64,000 nucleotides of DNA, from NCBI GenBank assembly GCA_050485405.1, contig JBJHBI010000008.1, positions 19,571 to 83,570 on the forward strand. Reading direction: 5' to 3'. The translations under genes were made by a program, and so were the position numbers. How positions within the stretch are numbered: position 1 is the stretch's first letter; each line of letters begins with the position of its first letter. Shown here in pieces: positions 27,152 to 35,231 of this stretch. The notes beneath the pieces were generated by a model, which was not told where the DNA came from, ran no database searches, and saw nothing but the letters and a program-made list of their open reading frames with translations. This DNA comes from Saliniramus sp050485405. Its GTDB lineage: Bacteria; Pseudomonadota; Alphaproteobacteria; Rhizobiales; Beijerinckiaceae.

Positions 27152-28585
27152 TCAGCTCTCGAAGGCGAAGGGCGAGACACCGCGCGTCGTCTCGTCCACG
27201 GCGAGGCGGCGCATGATCGGCGGCGCGGCGCGCTGGGCGCAGTTCTGCCGCTCGCAGAGGCGGCAATTGACGCCGATCGGCGTCGGCTCGCGCAGCTTCA
27301 GATCCATCCCCTTCGCATAGACGAGCCGGCTCGCATATTTCAGCTCGCAGCCCAGCCCGATGACGAATTGCGCCTCCGGCTCGCCCCAGGCCTGCGCATT
27401 GCGCCGCACGCTGCGCGCCAGCGAGAACCAGCGCGCGCCGTCGGGCAGTTCGACGACGTCGCAGAGCACCCGTCCCGGCGAGCGGAAAGTGTGGTGCAGG
27501 TTCCAGCGCGGGCAGGTGCCCCCGAAGCGCGAGAACGGGAAGGAGCCGGAGGAAAACCGCTTCGAGACGTTCCCGGCCATGTCGACGCGCACCAGAAAGA
27601 ACGGCACGCCGCGTGCGCTCGGGCGCGCGAGCGTGGTGAGACGATGCGCGACCTGCTCGAAACTCGCACCGAACCGCGCGCCGAGCACATCGACATCATA
27701 GGCGAGCGCCTCCGCCGCCTGGAGGAAGGGCGCATAGGGCATCATCACGGCGGCGGCGAAATAATTCGCCAGCGTGATCCGCACGAGCCGGCGCACGGCC
27801 CCGTCGCGCGCTTCGAGCGTGTCGGCGATGCGTGCGAGGGTCTCGGCGCATTCGGCGAAGGCCAGCTGATAGGCGGCCTGGAAAGTGCGCCCGGACGGCT
27901 CGACCAGCTCCGAGATCATCAGCCGCCGGCGATGGCGGTCGAAGCGGCGCAGGGCCGATTGCATCACGTCGACGGGGAGGATCTGCACGCGCAGGCCGTG
28001 CCGTTCGCGCAGCCGTTCCGAAAGCGCGAAGAACAGATCCGGCCCGCGTGCCCCGAGTTCCTCCGCGAGCCGCTCGGCGGCGGCCTCGAGCTCTGGGAAA
28101 TGGTTGTTGGCCGCATGCAGGAAATCGCGCACGCGCTCGACGGGCTGCTCGGGCGCGGCGCCCTCGGCGCGATCGGCGTCACCACCTTCGCGGGAGACGC
28201 TGCCGCCCTCGCGCAACTGGCCGTAAGCGGCGTAGAGCCGCTGGATCCCCGCGGCCAACGTCGGGGCCGTATCGGCGATCTCGCGCAGGGCGCCGCGCGG
28301 GACGGGCGAATCGCGAAACAGCGGATCGGCGAAGATCTCTTCGAGCTCGCCGACGATGCGCAATTCTTCCTCGCGGGCGAATTCGCGCGGATCGATGTCG
28401 TAGACCTCGGCGAGCCTGATCAGCACCTGCGCCGTGACCGGGCGCTGGTTGCGCTCGATCAGGTTGAGATAGCTCACGGAGATGCCGAGCTCCGTCGCCA
28501 TCCCCGTCTGGGAGAGGCCGAGCTCCTGGCGCAGGCGGCGCAGGCGCCCGCCGGCCATGATCTTGCGTGCTGCATCGTCGCTCAT
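27152..28585 (-). CDS. XRE-family regulator with IrrE-like and DUF2083 domains
   Basis: A 477-residue transcription factor. An N-terminal helix-turn-helix (residues about 12-68, LRQELGLSQTGMATELGISVSYLNLIERNQRPV) is followed by a DUF955/IrrE-like helical region and the C-terminal DUF2083 domain with a cysteine-rich end (GINCRLCERQNC). This architecture is that of the short-chain fatty acid / RamB-type regulators that control acetate and propionate use. It is divergent from aceA, which is its most likely target; the 208-base shared region contains an inverted TTTTACAA pair. Confidence 0.87.
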   Translation of the reverse strand: MSDDAARKIMAGGRLRRLRQELGLSQTGMATELGISVSYLNLIERNQRPVTAQVLIRLAEVYDIDPREFAREEELRIVGELEEIFADPLFRDSPVPRGALREIADTAPTLAAGIQRLYAAYGQLREGGSVSREGGDADRAEGAAPEQPVERVRDFLHAANNHFPELEAAAERLAEELGARGPDLFFALSERLRERHGLRVQILPVDVMQSALRRFDRHRRRLMISELVEPSGRTFQAAYQLAFAECAETLARIADTLEARDGAVRRLVRITLANYFAAAVMMPYAPFLQAAEALAYDVDVLGARFGASFEQVAHRLTTLARPSARGVPFFLVRVDMAGNVSKRFSSGSFPFSRFGGTCPRWNLHHTFRSPGRVLCDVVELPDGARWFSLARSVRRNAQAWGEPEAQFVIGLGCELKYASRLVYAKGMDLKLREPTPIGVNCRLCERQNCAQRAAPPIMRRLAVDETTRGVSPFAFES

Positions 28586-28595
28586 CGGTTTGGCC

Positions 28596-28764
28596 TTTTA
28601 CAAGATTTCACAGATTTACACATCGACACGGGTCACGTTTTCACTTTGCGACTTTTTCAAGAAAATGTCCGTCTTGCTGATTGCAGCGCAGCATATCATC
28701 AATATCGACAGGTTCCAGCGATTAAACGAGACGAATTCAGATCGCTACGACCAAAGTTGTAAAA
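28596..28764. promoter_or_regulatory. Shared regulator/aceA control region with inverted TTTTACAA elements
   Basis: This AT-rich intergenic stretch carries TTTTACAA at 28596-28603, just upstream of the regulator gene, and its reverse complement TTGTAAAA at 28757-28764, 29 bases before aceA. An ACTTTGCGA-like stretch lies between them near 28640. The outer elements are candidate operators for the divergent XRE regulator. No binding data; inferred from symmetry and position. Confidence 0.35.
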
Positions 28765-28793
28765 ACCATGTCGATGATGTCGAGGAGACAGTG

Positions 28794-30104
28794 ATGAGCA
28801 AGCCGACCTTCCAGGATCTCGTTCCCGCCGCGCCGGAAGGCCGCTTCGACGGCATTCGCCGGCCTTATTCGCCGGAAGATGTTCTGCGGCTGCGTGGGTC
28901 CTTCCCCATCTCTCACACGCTTGCCGAACGCGGCGCCGTGAAGCTGTGGAAACTGTTGCATGACGAGCCCTTCATCAACACGCTGGGCGCGATGACCGGT
29001 AACCAGGCCATGCAGCAGGTGCGCGCAGGGCTGAAGGCGATCTACCTTTCCGGCTGGCAGGTCGCGGCCGATTCCAACACCGCCTCGCAGATGTATCCCG
29101 ACCAGTCGCTCTATCCGGCCAATGCGGCCCCGGAACTGTGCCGGCGCATCAACCGCACCCTCAAGCGTGCCGACGAGATCGAGCATGCTGAAGGCGGCGC
29201 CAAGCGCGACTGGTTCGCCCCGATCGTGGCCGATGCCGAAGCCGGTTTCGGCGGGCCGCTCAACGCCTACGAGATCATGAAGGCCTTCATCGAAGCGGGC
29301 GCCTCGGGCGTGCATTTCGAGGATCAGCTCGCTTCCGAGAAGAAATGCGGGCATCTGGGCGGCAAGGTCCTCATCCCCACCGCAGCCCATGAGCGCAACC
29401 TCAATGCCGCGCGCCTCGCCGCCGACGTGATGGGCGTTCCGACTCTCGTCATGGCGCGCACCGACGCGGAATCCGCTCGTCTGATCACCTCGGATGTCGA
29501 TGAGCGCGACCGTCCCTTCATCGAGCCCGACAGCCGCACGCCTGAAGGTTTCTACCGGCTCAAGGAGGGCACCGGCGTCGATCACTGCATCGCGCGCGGC
29601 CTCGCCTTCGCCGAGGTGGCGGATCTGCTCTGGTGGGAGACCTCGCGCCCCGATCTCGACGAGGCACGGCGCTTCGCCGAGGCGATCCACGCGAAATATC
29701 CCGGCAAGCTGCTCGCCTATAACTGCTCGCCCTCGTTCAACTGGCGCAAGAATCTCGACCCCGACACGATCGAGCACTTCCAGCGCGAACTCGGGGCGAT
29801 GGGCTACAAGTTCCAGTTCGTCACGCTGGCGGGCTTCCACTCGCTCAACCTGTCGATGTTCGAACTGGCCCGTGGATACCGTGATCGCGGCATGGGGGCC
29901 TATTCCGAGATGCAGCAGGCGGAATTCGCCGCCGAGGCGAACGGCTTCACCGCCACACGCCACCAGCGCGAAGTCGGCACCGGCTATTTCGACCAGGTCG
30001 CGATGACGATCTCGGGCGGGCGCTCCTCGACCACGGCGATGGGAGAATCCACCGAGACCGCTCAGTTCACCAAGGACGGACCGAAGCTCCACGCAGCCGA
30101 GTGA
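28794..30104 (+). CDS. aceA: Isocitrate lyase
   Basis: First enzyme of the glyoxylate shunt, cleaving isocitrate to succinate and glyoxylate so cells can grow on acetate or fatty acids; 436 residues. The catalytic signature KKCGH is at 183-187, with the active-site Cys185. The metal-binding region appears as PIVADAEAGFGG and VHFEDQ; YNCSPSFNW is also typical. GAGGAG is six bases before ATG 28794. The much longer open frame from 28482 runs back through the divergent regulator and is not used. A strong hairpin follows the stop. Confidence 0.97.
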   Translation: MSKPTFQDLVPAAPEGRFDGIRRPYSPEDVLRLRGSFPISHTLAERGAVKLWKLLHDEPFINTLGAMTGNQAMQQVRAGLKAIYLSGWQVAADSNTASQMYPDQSLYPANAAPELCRRINRTLKRADEIEHAEGGAKRDWFAPIVADAEAGFGGPLNAYEIMKAFIEAGASGVHFEDQLASEKKCGHLGGKVLIPTAAHERNLNAARLAADVMGVPTLVMARTDAESARLITSDVDERDRPFIEPDSRTPEGFYRLKEGTGVDHCIARGLAFAEVADLLWWETSRPDLDEARRFAEAIHAKYPGKLLAYNCSPSFNWRKNLDPDTIEHFQRELGAMGYKFQFVTLAGFHSLNLSMFELARGYRDRGMGAYSEMQQAEFAAEANGFTATRHQREVGTGYFDQVAMTISGGRSSTTAMGESTETAQFTKDGPKLHAAE

Positions 30105-30112
30105 TCGACCCC

Positions 30113-30142
30113 TACCGGGTGGGGAACGCACCCCGCCCGGTA
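30113..30142 (+). promoter_or_regulatory. Intercistronic stem-loop after aceA
   Basis: TACCGGGTGGGG (30113-30124) pairs with CCCCGCCCGGTA (30131-30142), 12 pairs with one G-U wobble, around a 6-base loop. No T tract follows, so it is not an ordinary terminator. It probably stabilises the aceA 3' end or sets the ratio of aceA to the small downstream gene. Confidence 0.6.
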
Positions 30143-30171
30143 CCCGCAAGAGCCATCGAGGAGTAAAGATC

Positions 30172-30396
30172 ATGCCGAACGTCAAGGAACGCGCCGAGGA
30201 TCTGGCGACCACCATGAACGAGCAGCAACAGGCGGCGATCCGCATGCTCGCCAACCAGCTCCACCGCCTCAACGCCGCCGTCGCGGAGGCCGTGAATTCC
30301 GGCCTCTCGGTCGAATTGCAGCGCGCCTCGCGGCATCACCATCAGGACGGGTACTGGGGTGATCTCATGACGCCGATCATCGTCAAGCAGAAGTGA
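30172..30396 (+). CDS. Small conserved-looking helical protein downstream of aceA
   Basis: A 74-residue soluble protein that I do not recognise. Residues 4-50 form one long amphipathic helix or coiled coil (ERAEDLATTMNEQQQAAIRMLANQLHRLNAAVAEAV), followed by a His-rich turn (RHHHQDGYWGD). GAGGAG is eight bases before the ATG, a strong start. It lies 67 bases after aceA and ahead of the terminator at 30497, so it is likely part of the same transcription unit. Confidence 0.7.
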   Translation: MPNVKERAEDLATTMNEQQQAAIRMLANQLHRLNAAVAEAVNSGLSVELQRASRHHHQDGYWGDLMTPIIVKQK

Positions 30397-30496
30397 GGCT
30401 GCCCGACATTCTTGCGAAGTTTCCATTCTCCGAAGTTTTCATGAGGACCCTCGTGCGGCATCCGGCGGCGTATCTCGCGGGGCGGCACCACCTTCC

Positions 30497-30533
30497 ACGG
30501 GACCGGCCCGCGCTGGTCCCGTCTTTCGCTTTT
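30497..30533 (+). terminator. Rho-independent terminator of the aceA unit
   Basis: ACGGGACC (30497-30504) and GGTCCCGT (30515-30522) form a perfect 8-bp stem with a 10-base loop. CTTTCGCTTTT follows. It lies 100 bases after the 74-residue gene on the same strand. Confidence 0.65.
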
Positions 30534-30571
30534 GGAGGGCGATCACTCGGCCGCGCGCTTCCTCGCGGCTA

Positions 30572-31492
30572 TCACTCTGCGGCGATTGCGGGTGGCTCGG
30601 AAGGCGCGGCGAAAACCTCGCCTGCTGCGAGCACCTCCGCGAGGGCCGCGCAGAGCGAACGCCCGATCTCGTCGAACCAGGAATGCGGGGTCAGCGTCGG
30701 TTCGTGCATGTAGAGCGCGCGGTTGATCTCGATCTGCAGCGCGTGGCGGTGGCCGGAAGGCTCGCCGTAATGCTCGGTGATGAAGCCGCCCGCATAGGGC
30801 TTGTTGCGCATCACGCCGAAGCCCCGCGCGCGCAGGGCTACTTCCACGAGATCCGTCAGCACGCCCGAACAGCTCGAGCCGAAGCGGTCACCCAGAACGA
30901 TATCGACCTGCCCGAGCGATTCGGCCGAGAGGCTCGACGATGGCATGGAATGGCAATCGATCAGGCAGGCATAGCCGTAGCGGTCCTGCACCTTGGTGAT
31001 GAGCCGCCGCAGGGCGCGATGATAGGGTTTGTAGAGCGCCTCGATGCGCGCGATGCCCTCGCTCACCGGTATGCGCCCGGTATAGATCTCATGCCCGTCC
31101 GCGACGATGCGCGGGATGGTGCCGAGCCCGCCGGCGACGCGGATCGAACGGGTATTGGCGAAAGCGGGCAGGCGGCCCTCGAACATGCGGGGGTCGAGCT
31201 CGTAGGGCTCGCGGTTGAGATCGAGATAGGCGCGCGGAAAATTGGCCCGCATCAAGGGTGCGCCATGGGCGACCATCGGCGCGAACAGCCGGTCGACATA
31301 GGCATCCTCCGAGCGGCGGATCGTATGCGCGTTCAGCCGCCCGCCTTCGAGGAAGGGTTGCGGGTAATGGTTGCCGGAATGAGGCGAATCGAAAACGAAG
31401 CCGCCGGCGAGCCGCTCGGGCATGGCGATCTCGAAGGGGGGATCGAACAGCGCCGCCGGTTCGTTCTGCGCCGGTGCACCCGTATCCGCCAT
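30572..31492 (-). CDS. N-formylglutamate amidohydrolase family protein
   Basis: A 306-residue cytoplasmic zinc hydrolase family member. FVFDSPHSGNHYPQPFL at the start, DLNREPYELDP, CLIDCHSMPS and HRHALQIEINRALYM match the N-formylglutamate amidohydrolase (HutG-like) fold. It would release formate from N-formylglutamate or act on a related N-formyl or N-acyl amino acid. No histidine-degradation genes are nearby, so the physiological substrate is open. I use ATG 31492, which has AAGGA about ten bases upstream; the open frame continues to 31579. Confidence 0.82.
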   Translation of the reverse strand: MADTGAPAQNEPAALFDPPFEIAMPERLAGGFVFDSPHSGNHYPQPFLEGGRLNAHTIRRSEDAYVDRLFAPMVAHGAPLMRANFPRAYLDLNREPYELDPRMFEGRLPAFANTRSIRVAGGLGTIPRIVADGHEIYTGRIPVSEGIARIEALYKPYHRALRRLITKVQDRYGYACLIDCHSMPSSSLSAESLGQVDIVLGDRFGSSCSGVLTDLVEVALRARGFGVMRNKPYAGGFITEHYGEPSGHRHALQIEINRALYMHEPTLTPHSWFDEIGRSLCAALAEVLAAGEVFAAPSEPPAIAAE

Positions 31493-31836
31493 GTCGTTCG
31501 CATCCTTCAATGTCGCTCTAAGCCCTTCAACCCACCGCATGCGTGTGGCGTTCCGCCTCGTCGGATGCGGATCGTTCACGACAATCTTTCGCGCAAGGCC
31601 CGCAAATGCAAGGACATAGCGGACCGGGCTCGACCATCACGACGAATTTTGGCTTTCGTCCGGCATCCTGTCCATAATTGATGACGCGTCCGGCCTGCGG
31701 CGCGCTGTCCATATGCGAAAGCGCGTTTGCGCATCTGTCCCGCGCGGGTGCGACATCGTTTTCACGTGATATTTACCGGCGACACGGTTTATGAAATGAC
31801 TGACGTGACAGCCGAATCCGGCAATGCGGGACGATT

Positions 31837-32193
31837 ATGAAGATACTACTCGCCGAAGACGACAACGACATGCGCCGCTTCCTCGTGAAGGCGCTTCAGA
31901 ATGCGGGCTACGACGTGGCCTCGTTCGATAACGGGCTCTCGGCCTATAACAGGCTGCGCGAGGAGCCTTTCGGGCTGCTGCTGACCGATATCGTGATGCC
32001 GGAGATGGACGGAATCGAGCTCGCCCGGCGGGCGACGGAACTCGACCCGGACATCAAGGTGATGTTCATCACGGGCTTCGCCGCCGTGGCGCTCAACGCG
32101 GATTCGGATACGCCCAAGGACGCCAAGGTCCTCTCCAAGCCCTTCCATCTGAAGGATCTCGTCGGAGAAGTGGAAAAACTCCTCGCGGCCTGA
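31837..32193 (+). CDS. cpdR: Single-domain response regulator CpdR
   Basis: A stand-alone receiver of 118 residues. Acidic pocket residues are at LAEDDND, the phospho-acceptor is Asp51 in LLTDIVMPEMDG, and the conserved Lys lies in LSKPFHLKDLV. Length and sequence match CpdR, which when unphosphorylated acts as an adaptor priming the ClpXP protease for cell-cycle substrates and is controlled by the CckA-ChpT phosphorelay. The C-terminus ends in two alanines (KLLAA). The upstream 344 bases (31493-31836) contain no convincing gene. Confidence 0.9.
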   Translation: MKILLAEDDNDMRRFLVKALQNAGYDVASFDNGLSAYNRLREEPFGLLLTDIVMPEMDGIELARRATELDPDIKVMFITGFAAVALNADSDTPKDAKVLSKPFHLKDLVGEVEKLLAA

Positions 32194-32292
32194 AGATTTC
32201 CTGATCAAGCCGCTTGCGCCGCCGATGCGGGTTCGCTATACGCCCTCCCACGGCAGCGCTGCAGCGGCGGCGCCGGTACGCCGGACCAAGAT

Positions 32293-32367
32293 GGGCGCGT
32301 AGCTCAGCGGGAGAGCACTACGTTGACATCGTAGGGGTCGCTGGTTCAATCCCAGCCGCGCCCACCA
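32293..32367 (+). tRNA. tRNA-Val (GAC anticodon)
   Basis: A 75-base tRNA with encoded CCA. The acceptor arm is GGGCGCG paired with CGCGCCC. The anticodon stem is CTACG/CGTAG with loop TTGACAT (anticodon GAC), and the T arm contains GGTTCAATC. Intergenic between cpdR and gph. Confidence 0.95.
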
Positions 32368-32438
32368 TCTTAAGTCCTTGAAAATCGTGTCATCGTCGCC
32401 CCGAAGCCGAAGGCACCGGGGCGTGGCGGCATGTCGCG

Positions 32439-33128
32439 TCATGCCCGTGCGAGGACATCCTCGACAGCCTGCGGAAGCGCATCGAAATGCGTGATGACGC
32501 GGTCGGGGCCGTAAGTCTCGACCGGCTGATCCGTATAGCCGAAAGGCACGGCGATCACCGGGATGCGGGCAGCCTGTGCGGTTGCGATATCGGTATGCGA
32601 ATCACCGATCATCACAGCCCGCCCCGCATCGCCGCGCGCCATCGCGATCGTCTCGGTCAGATGGCGCGGATCCGGTTTGCAGAAGGGGAAGGTGTCGCGC
32701 CCGCAGATCGCGGCGAAATACCCGGTGATCCCGAGGGCCTCGAGAAGCAGTCGCGAATGGCCCTCCACCTTGTTGGTGCAGACCGCGAGCGTGAAGCCCG
32801 AGGCGCCGAGGCTGTCCATCGCGGCGACGACGCCGGGAAAGAGCCGCGTCTCGTTGCAGATGTTCTGCCGGTAGAGCGTGAGGAATTGCTGGAAGAGCAG
32901 TTCGTGGCGCTCCGGCGTGAGTTCCAGCCCCGCCGTCTCGTAGCCCCGTGCGATCAGCGCGCGCGCACCCGCCCCGATCAGCGATTTCGCCCGCTCCATC
33001 GGCAGGGTGGGAAGCCCTTCCTGGGCGAGCAGCGTATTGAGCGTCGCCATCAGGTCGGGGGCGGTATCGGCCAGAGTGCCGTCGAGATCGAACACGACGA
33101 TGGGGTTCATGGAGCTATCCGTCTTCAT
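32439..33128 (-). CDS. gph: Phosphoglycolate phosphatase
   Basis: A HAD-superfamily phosphatase of up to 229 residues that removes phosphate from 2-phosphoglycolate produced by oxidative DNA damage or oxygenase reactions. Motif I is VFDLDGTLADTAPDL, motif II lies in VCTNK, and motifs III/IV appear as KPDPRHL and MIGDSHTDIATA. In-frame starts occur at ATG 33128 and ATG 33110; the latter gives the conserved MNPIVVFDLDGTL beginning. Neither has a clear Shine-Dalgarno, and the 14-bp tandem repeats begin immediately upstream. Confidence 0.88.
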   Translation of the reverse strand: MKTDSSMNPIVVFDLDGTLADTAPDLMATLNTLLAQEGLPTLPMERAKSLIGAGARALIARGYETAGLELTPERHELLFQQFLTLYRQNICNETRLFPGVVAAMDSLGASGFTLAVCTNKVEGHSRLLLEALGITGYFAAICGRDTFPFCKPDPRHLTETIAMARGDAGRAVMIGDSHTDIATAQAARIPVIAVPFGYTDQPVETYGPDRVITHFDALPQAVEDVLARA

Positions 33129-33132
33129 GGCA

Positions 33133-33202
33133 GGAGTGCGTCGGCTTGAGTGCGTCGGCTGGAGTGCGTCGGCTGGAGTGCGTCGGCTGGAGTGGGTCGG
33201 CG
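33133..33202. repeat. Five tandem copies of a 14-bp unit
   Basis: The unit GGAGTGCGTCGGCT is repeated five times without gaps at 33133, 33147, 33161, 33175 and 33189. The second copy has one mismatch and the last two. It starts four bases upstream of the gph initiation codon, so it lies in the gph leader or promoter region. Confidence 0.9.
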
Positions 33203-33331
33203 CGAGGCCGCTCTTGATAACGCGCCGCGCCGGCGATGAACAGCTTTGCGGGTGTTTACCTTTCGCTAACCATGTTGCCGCAGTCTCGGGCCGATCAATT
33301 CCACACGATCCGCGAGCCGGAGACTGGTTTC

Positions 33332-33763
33332 ATGTTTGGACGCATCCTCATCCGCGCGCTCGCAGCCGGCCTTCTGAGCGCCAGCGCAGCCCCCGCCCTC
33401 GCTTCGGCCTTCGACTTCGTCGCGGCTCCCCAGACCGACCTCAACCGCGTCTACCGCATCGACAAGGTCACCGGTGCCGTCTCCTCGTGCCAGTACGGCC
33501 TCAAGGAGGGGACCGTCGGCATCACCCTGTGCTTCGGCCCGGGCGAGGGGGCGAAGGCGCAGGATCCGGGCGAATACGGGTTGATCTCATCGCGCCACGA
33601 ACGCGAAGGCGGCGTCTTCCGCGTGAACTACCGCACCGGCGAGATGAGCGTGTGCTACGTCTTCGAGGAACAGGTCGTCTGCACGCCTCCCGAGACGGTC
33701 ACTGCGACCGTCGCAGAGGGGGAGGGCGATACGCCGCAGGTTACCGGTTCGACCGGGAACTGA
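33332..33763 (+). CDS. Exported hypothetical protein
   Basis: A 143-residue precursor with a clear signal peptide (basic RILIR, hydrophobic ALAAGLLSASAAPALASA) cleaved near residue 23-26. The mature part begins FDFVAAPQTDLNRVYRIDKVTG and contains two related segments, VYRIDKVTGAVSSCQYG and VFRVNYRTGEMSVCYVF, so it seems to be an internal duplication with four cysteines that could pair in the periplasm. No family recognised. GGAG lies nine bases before ATG 33332; the open frame to 33236 lacks this. Confidence 0.7.
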   Translation: MFGRILIRALAAGLLSASAAPALASAFDFVAAPQTDLNRVYRIDKVTGAVSSCQYGLKEGTVGITLCFGPGEGAKAQDPGEYGLISSRHEREGGVFRVNYRTGEMSVCYVFEEQVVCTPPETVTATVAEGEGDTPQVTGSTGN

Positions 33764-33873
33764 TTCGTTTCGCCGCGCTTTCGGCGCTCCCGAACACAAT
33801 CCGACCCTTGCACCGCAGGCCGTTTCGTTCGATACCGGGCGCGTGATCCGGATCAGCGAAGAGGCGAGGCGAC

Positions 33874-34572
33874 GTGAGCGCAGATGATCTGAAACGCAAG
33901 GCGGCGGCCCGTGCGGTCGAGACCGTGGAGAACGGTATGCGGCTCGGGCTGGGCACCGGGTCGACGGCGAAGCATTTCGTCGCGCTGCTCGCAGAGAGGG
34001 TCCGCGCCGGCCTCGACGTCGTCTGCGTCCCCACCTCCGAAGCCACGCATGCCCAGGCCCTGGCCGAGGGCATCAAGCTCACCACGCTCGACGAAACGCC
34101 CGAGCTCGATCTCACCGTGGACGGTGCGGACGAACTCGATGCCTCGCTGCGGCTCATCAAGGGCGGCGGTGGCGCGCTTTTGCGCGAAAAAATCGTCGCA
34201 GCGGCTTCCGTCCGCATGCTCGTGATCGCCGATGCGAGCAAGAAGGTCGAGACGCTCGGTGCCTTTCCCCTGCCCATCGAGGTCAACCCGTTCGGCCTCG
34301 AAGTGACGCGCCGCGCGATCATCAAGGTGCTCGGAGATGCCGGGCTGCCCACCACGCTACGCCTCAGAACCGCCGCAAACGGTGAGACATTCGTCACCGA
34401 CGGCGGCCATTACATCTTCGATGCGGCGCTCGGTTCGATCCCTGCGCCGGAAGATCTGGCGCATGCGCTCGTTTCCGTTCCCGGCGTCGTAGAGCATGGC
34501 CTGTTCATCGGGCTCGCCACCGGCGCGGTGCTGGCCGGCGAAGACGGGCTCGTCGAATTCGGTACGATCTGA
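33874..34572 (+). CDS. rpiA: Ribose-5-phosphate isomerase A
   Basis: Interconverts ribose-5-phosphate and ribulose-5-phosphate in the non-oxidative pentose phosphate pathway; 232 residues. The phosphate loop LGLGTGSTAKHFV, the active-site DLTVDGADELD, KGGGGALLREKI, and a C-terminal GLFIGLAT are diagnostic. It starts with GTG after GAGGCGAGGCGAC. The gene reads into a downstream pair (DUF2059 protein and gor) with spacings of about 80 and 60 bases, so co-transcription is plausible. Confidence 0.95.
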   Translation: MSADDLKRKAAARAVETVENGMRLGLGTGSTAKHFVALLAERVRAGLDVVCVPTSEATHAQALAEGIKLTTLDETPELDLTVDGADELDASLRLIKGGGGALLREKIVAAASVRMLVIADASKKVETLGAFPLPIEVNPFGLEVTRRAIIKVLGDAGLPTTLRLRTAANGETFVTDGGHYIFDAALGSIPAPEDLAHALVSVPGVVEHGLFIGLATGAVLAGEDGLVEFGTI

Positions 34573-34654
34573 TAAAGCCCCGTTTCCGGAAAACCGCGCC
34601 ACGGGCGCGCAAGAACTGCCGCATGTGCGGCGATGTATTCGAGAGAGACTGCTC

Positions 34655-35170
34655 ATGAAACGTCAATCGTCGGCCTTCGCCGTTTTCGGCCTCGTCTTCG
34701 CCCTCGGTTTCGCCGCCTTCGCCGGTGCCGCACAGGCTCAGGAAGAGGTCGGTGAGAGCCATCTGCAGGCCGCGCGGCAACTCGTGACCAATGCCGGCCT
34801 GACCGAATCCTTCGACGGTATGGTGCCGCGGGTCACCAACTCGGTAGCGGGGCGATTTGTCAACCGCGGTATGCCTAGTAGCATGATACGGGAAGTCATC
34901 GAAGAGATTCAGCCCGAGCTCGACCTTCAGCGGCGTGTCATTCTCAACCGCGCCGCGCGGATCATGGCGAATCGCTTTACGGAAGAGGAGATCGGCGAAA
35001 TCAACGCCTTTTTCGAATCTCCGACCGGCAGGAAATATATCGAACAGCAACCCGGTTTCGTCGACGATATTCTCACCGCGGCGAGCGATTGGACGGAAGA
35101 GCTGGTCGAATACGTCGAAATCCGCATGCAGGCGGAGCTGGCGCGTCGCGGAGCCGAGACTACGGAGTGA
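34655..35170 (+). CDS. DUF2059 domain-containing periplasmic protein
   Basis: A 171-residue precursor with a signal peptide (MKRQSSAFAVFGLVFALGFAAF, cleaved after AQA near residue 28). The mature protein is helical and ends with the DUF2059 region: RFTEEEIGEINAFFESPTGRKYIEQQPGF. Function unknown. GAGAGAG precedes ATG 34655 by about nine bases. It sits between rpiA and gor. Confidence 0.83.
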   Translation: MKRQSSAFAVFGLVFALGFAAFAGAAQAQEEVGESHLQAARQLVTNAGLTESFDGMVPRVTNSVAGRFVNRGMPSSMIREVIEEIQPELDLQRRVILNRAARIMANRFTEEEIGEINAFFESPTGRKYIEQQPGFVDDILTAASDWTEELVEYVEIRMQAELARRGAETTE

Positions 35171-35231
35171 TGAGCATGACGCCCGAAGGGTCGGGCGGCT
35201 GGCGGTAACGAGAGCTGGGAAAGCAGGCGGG

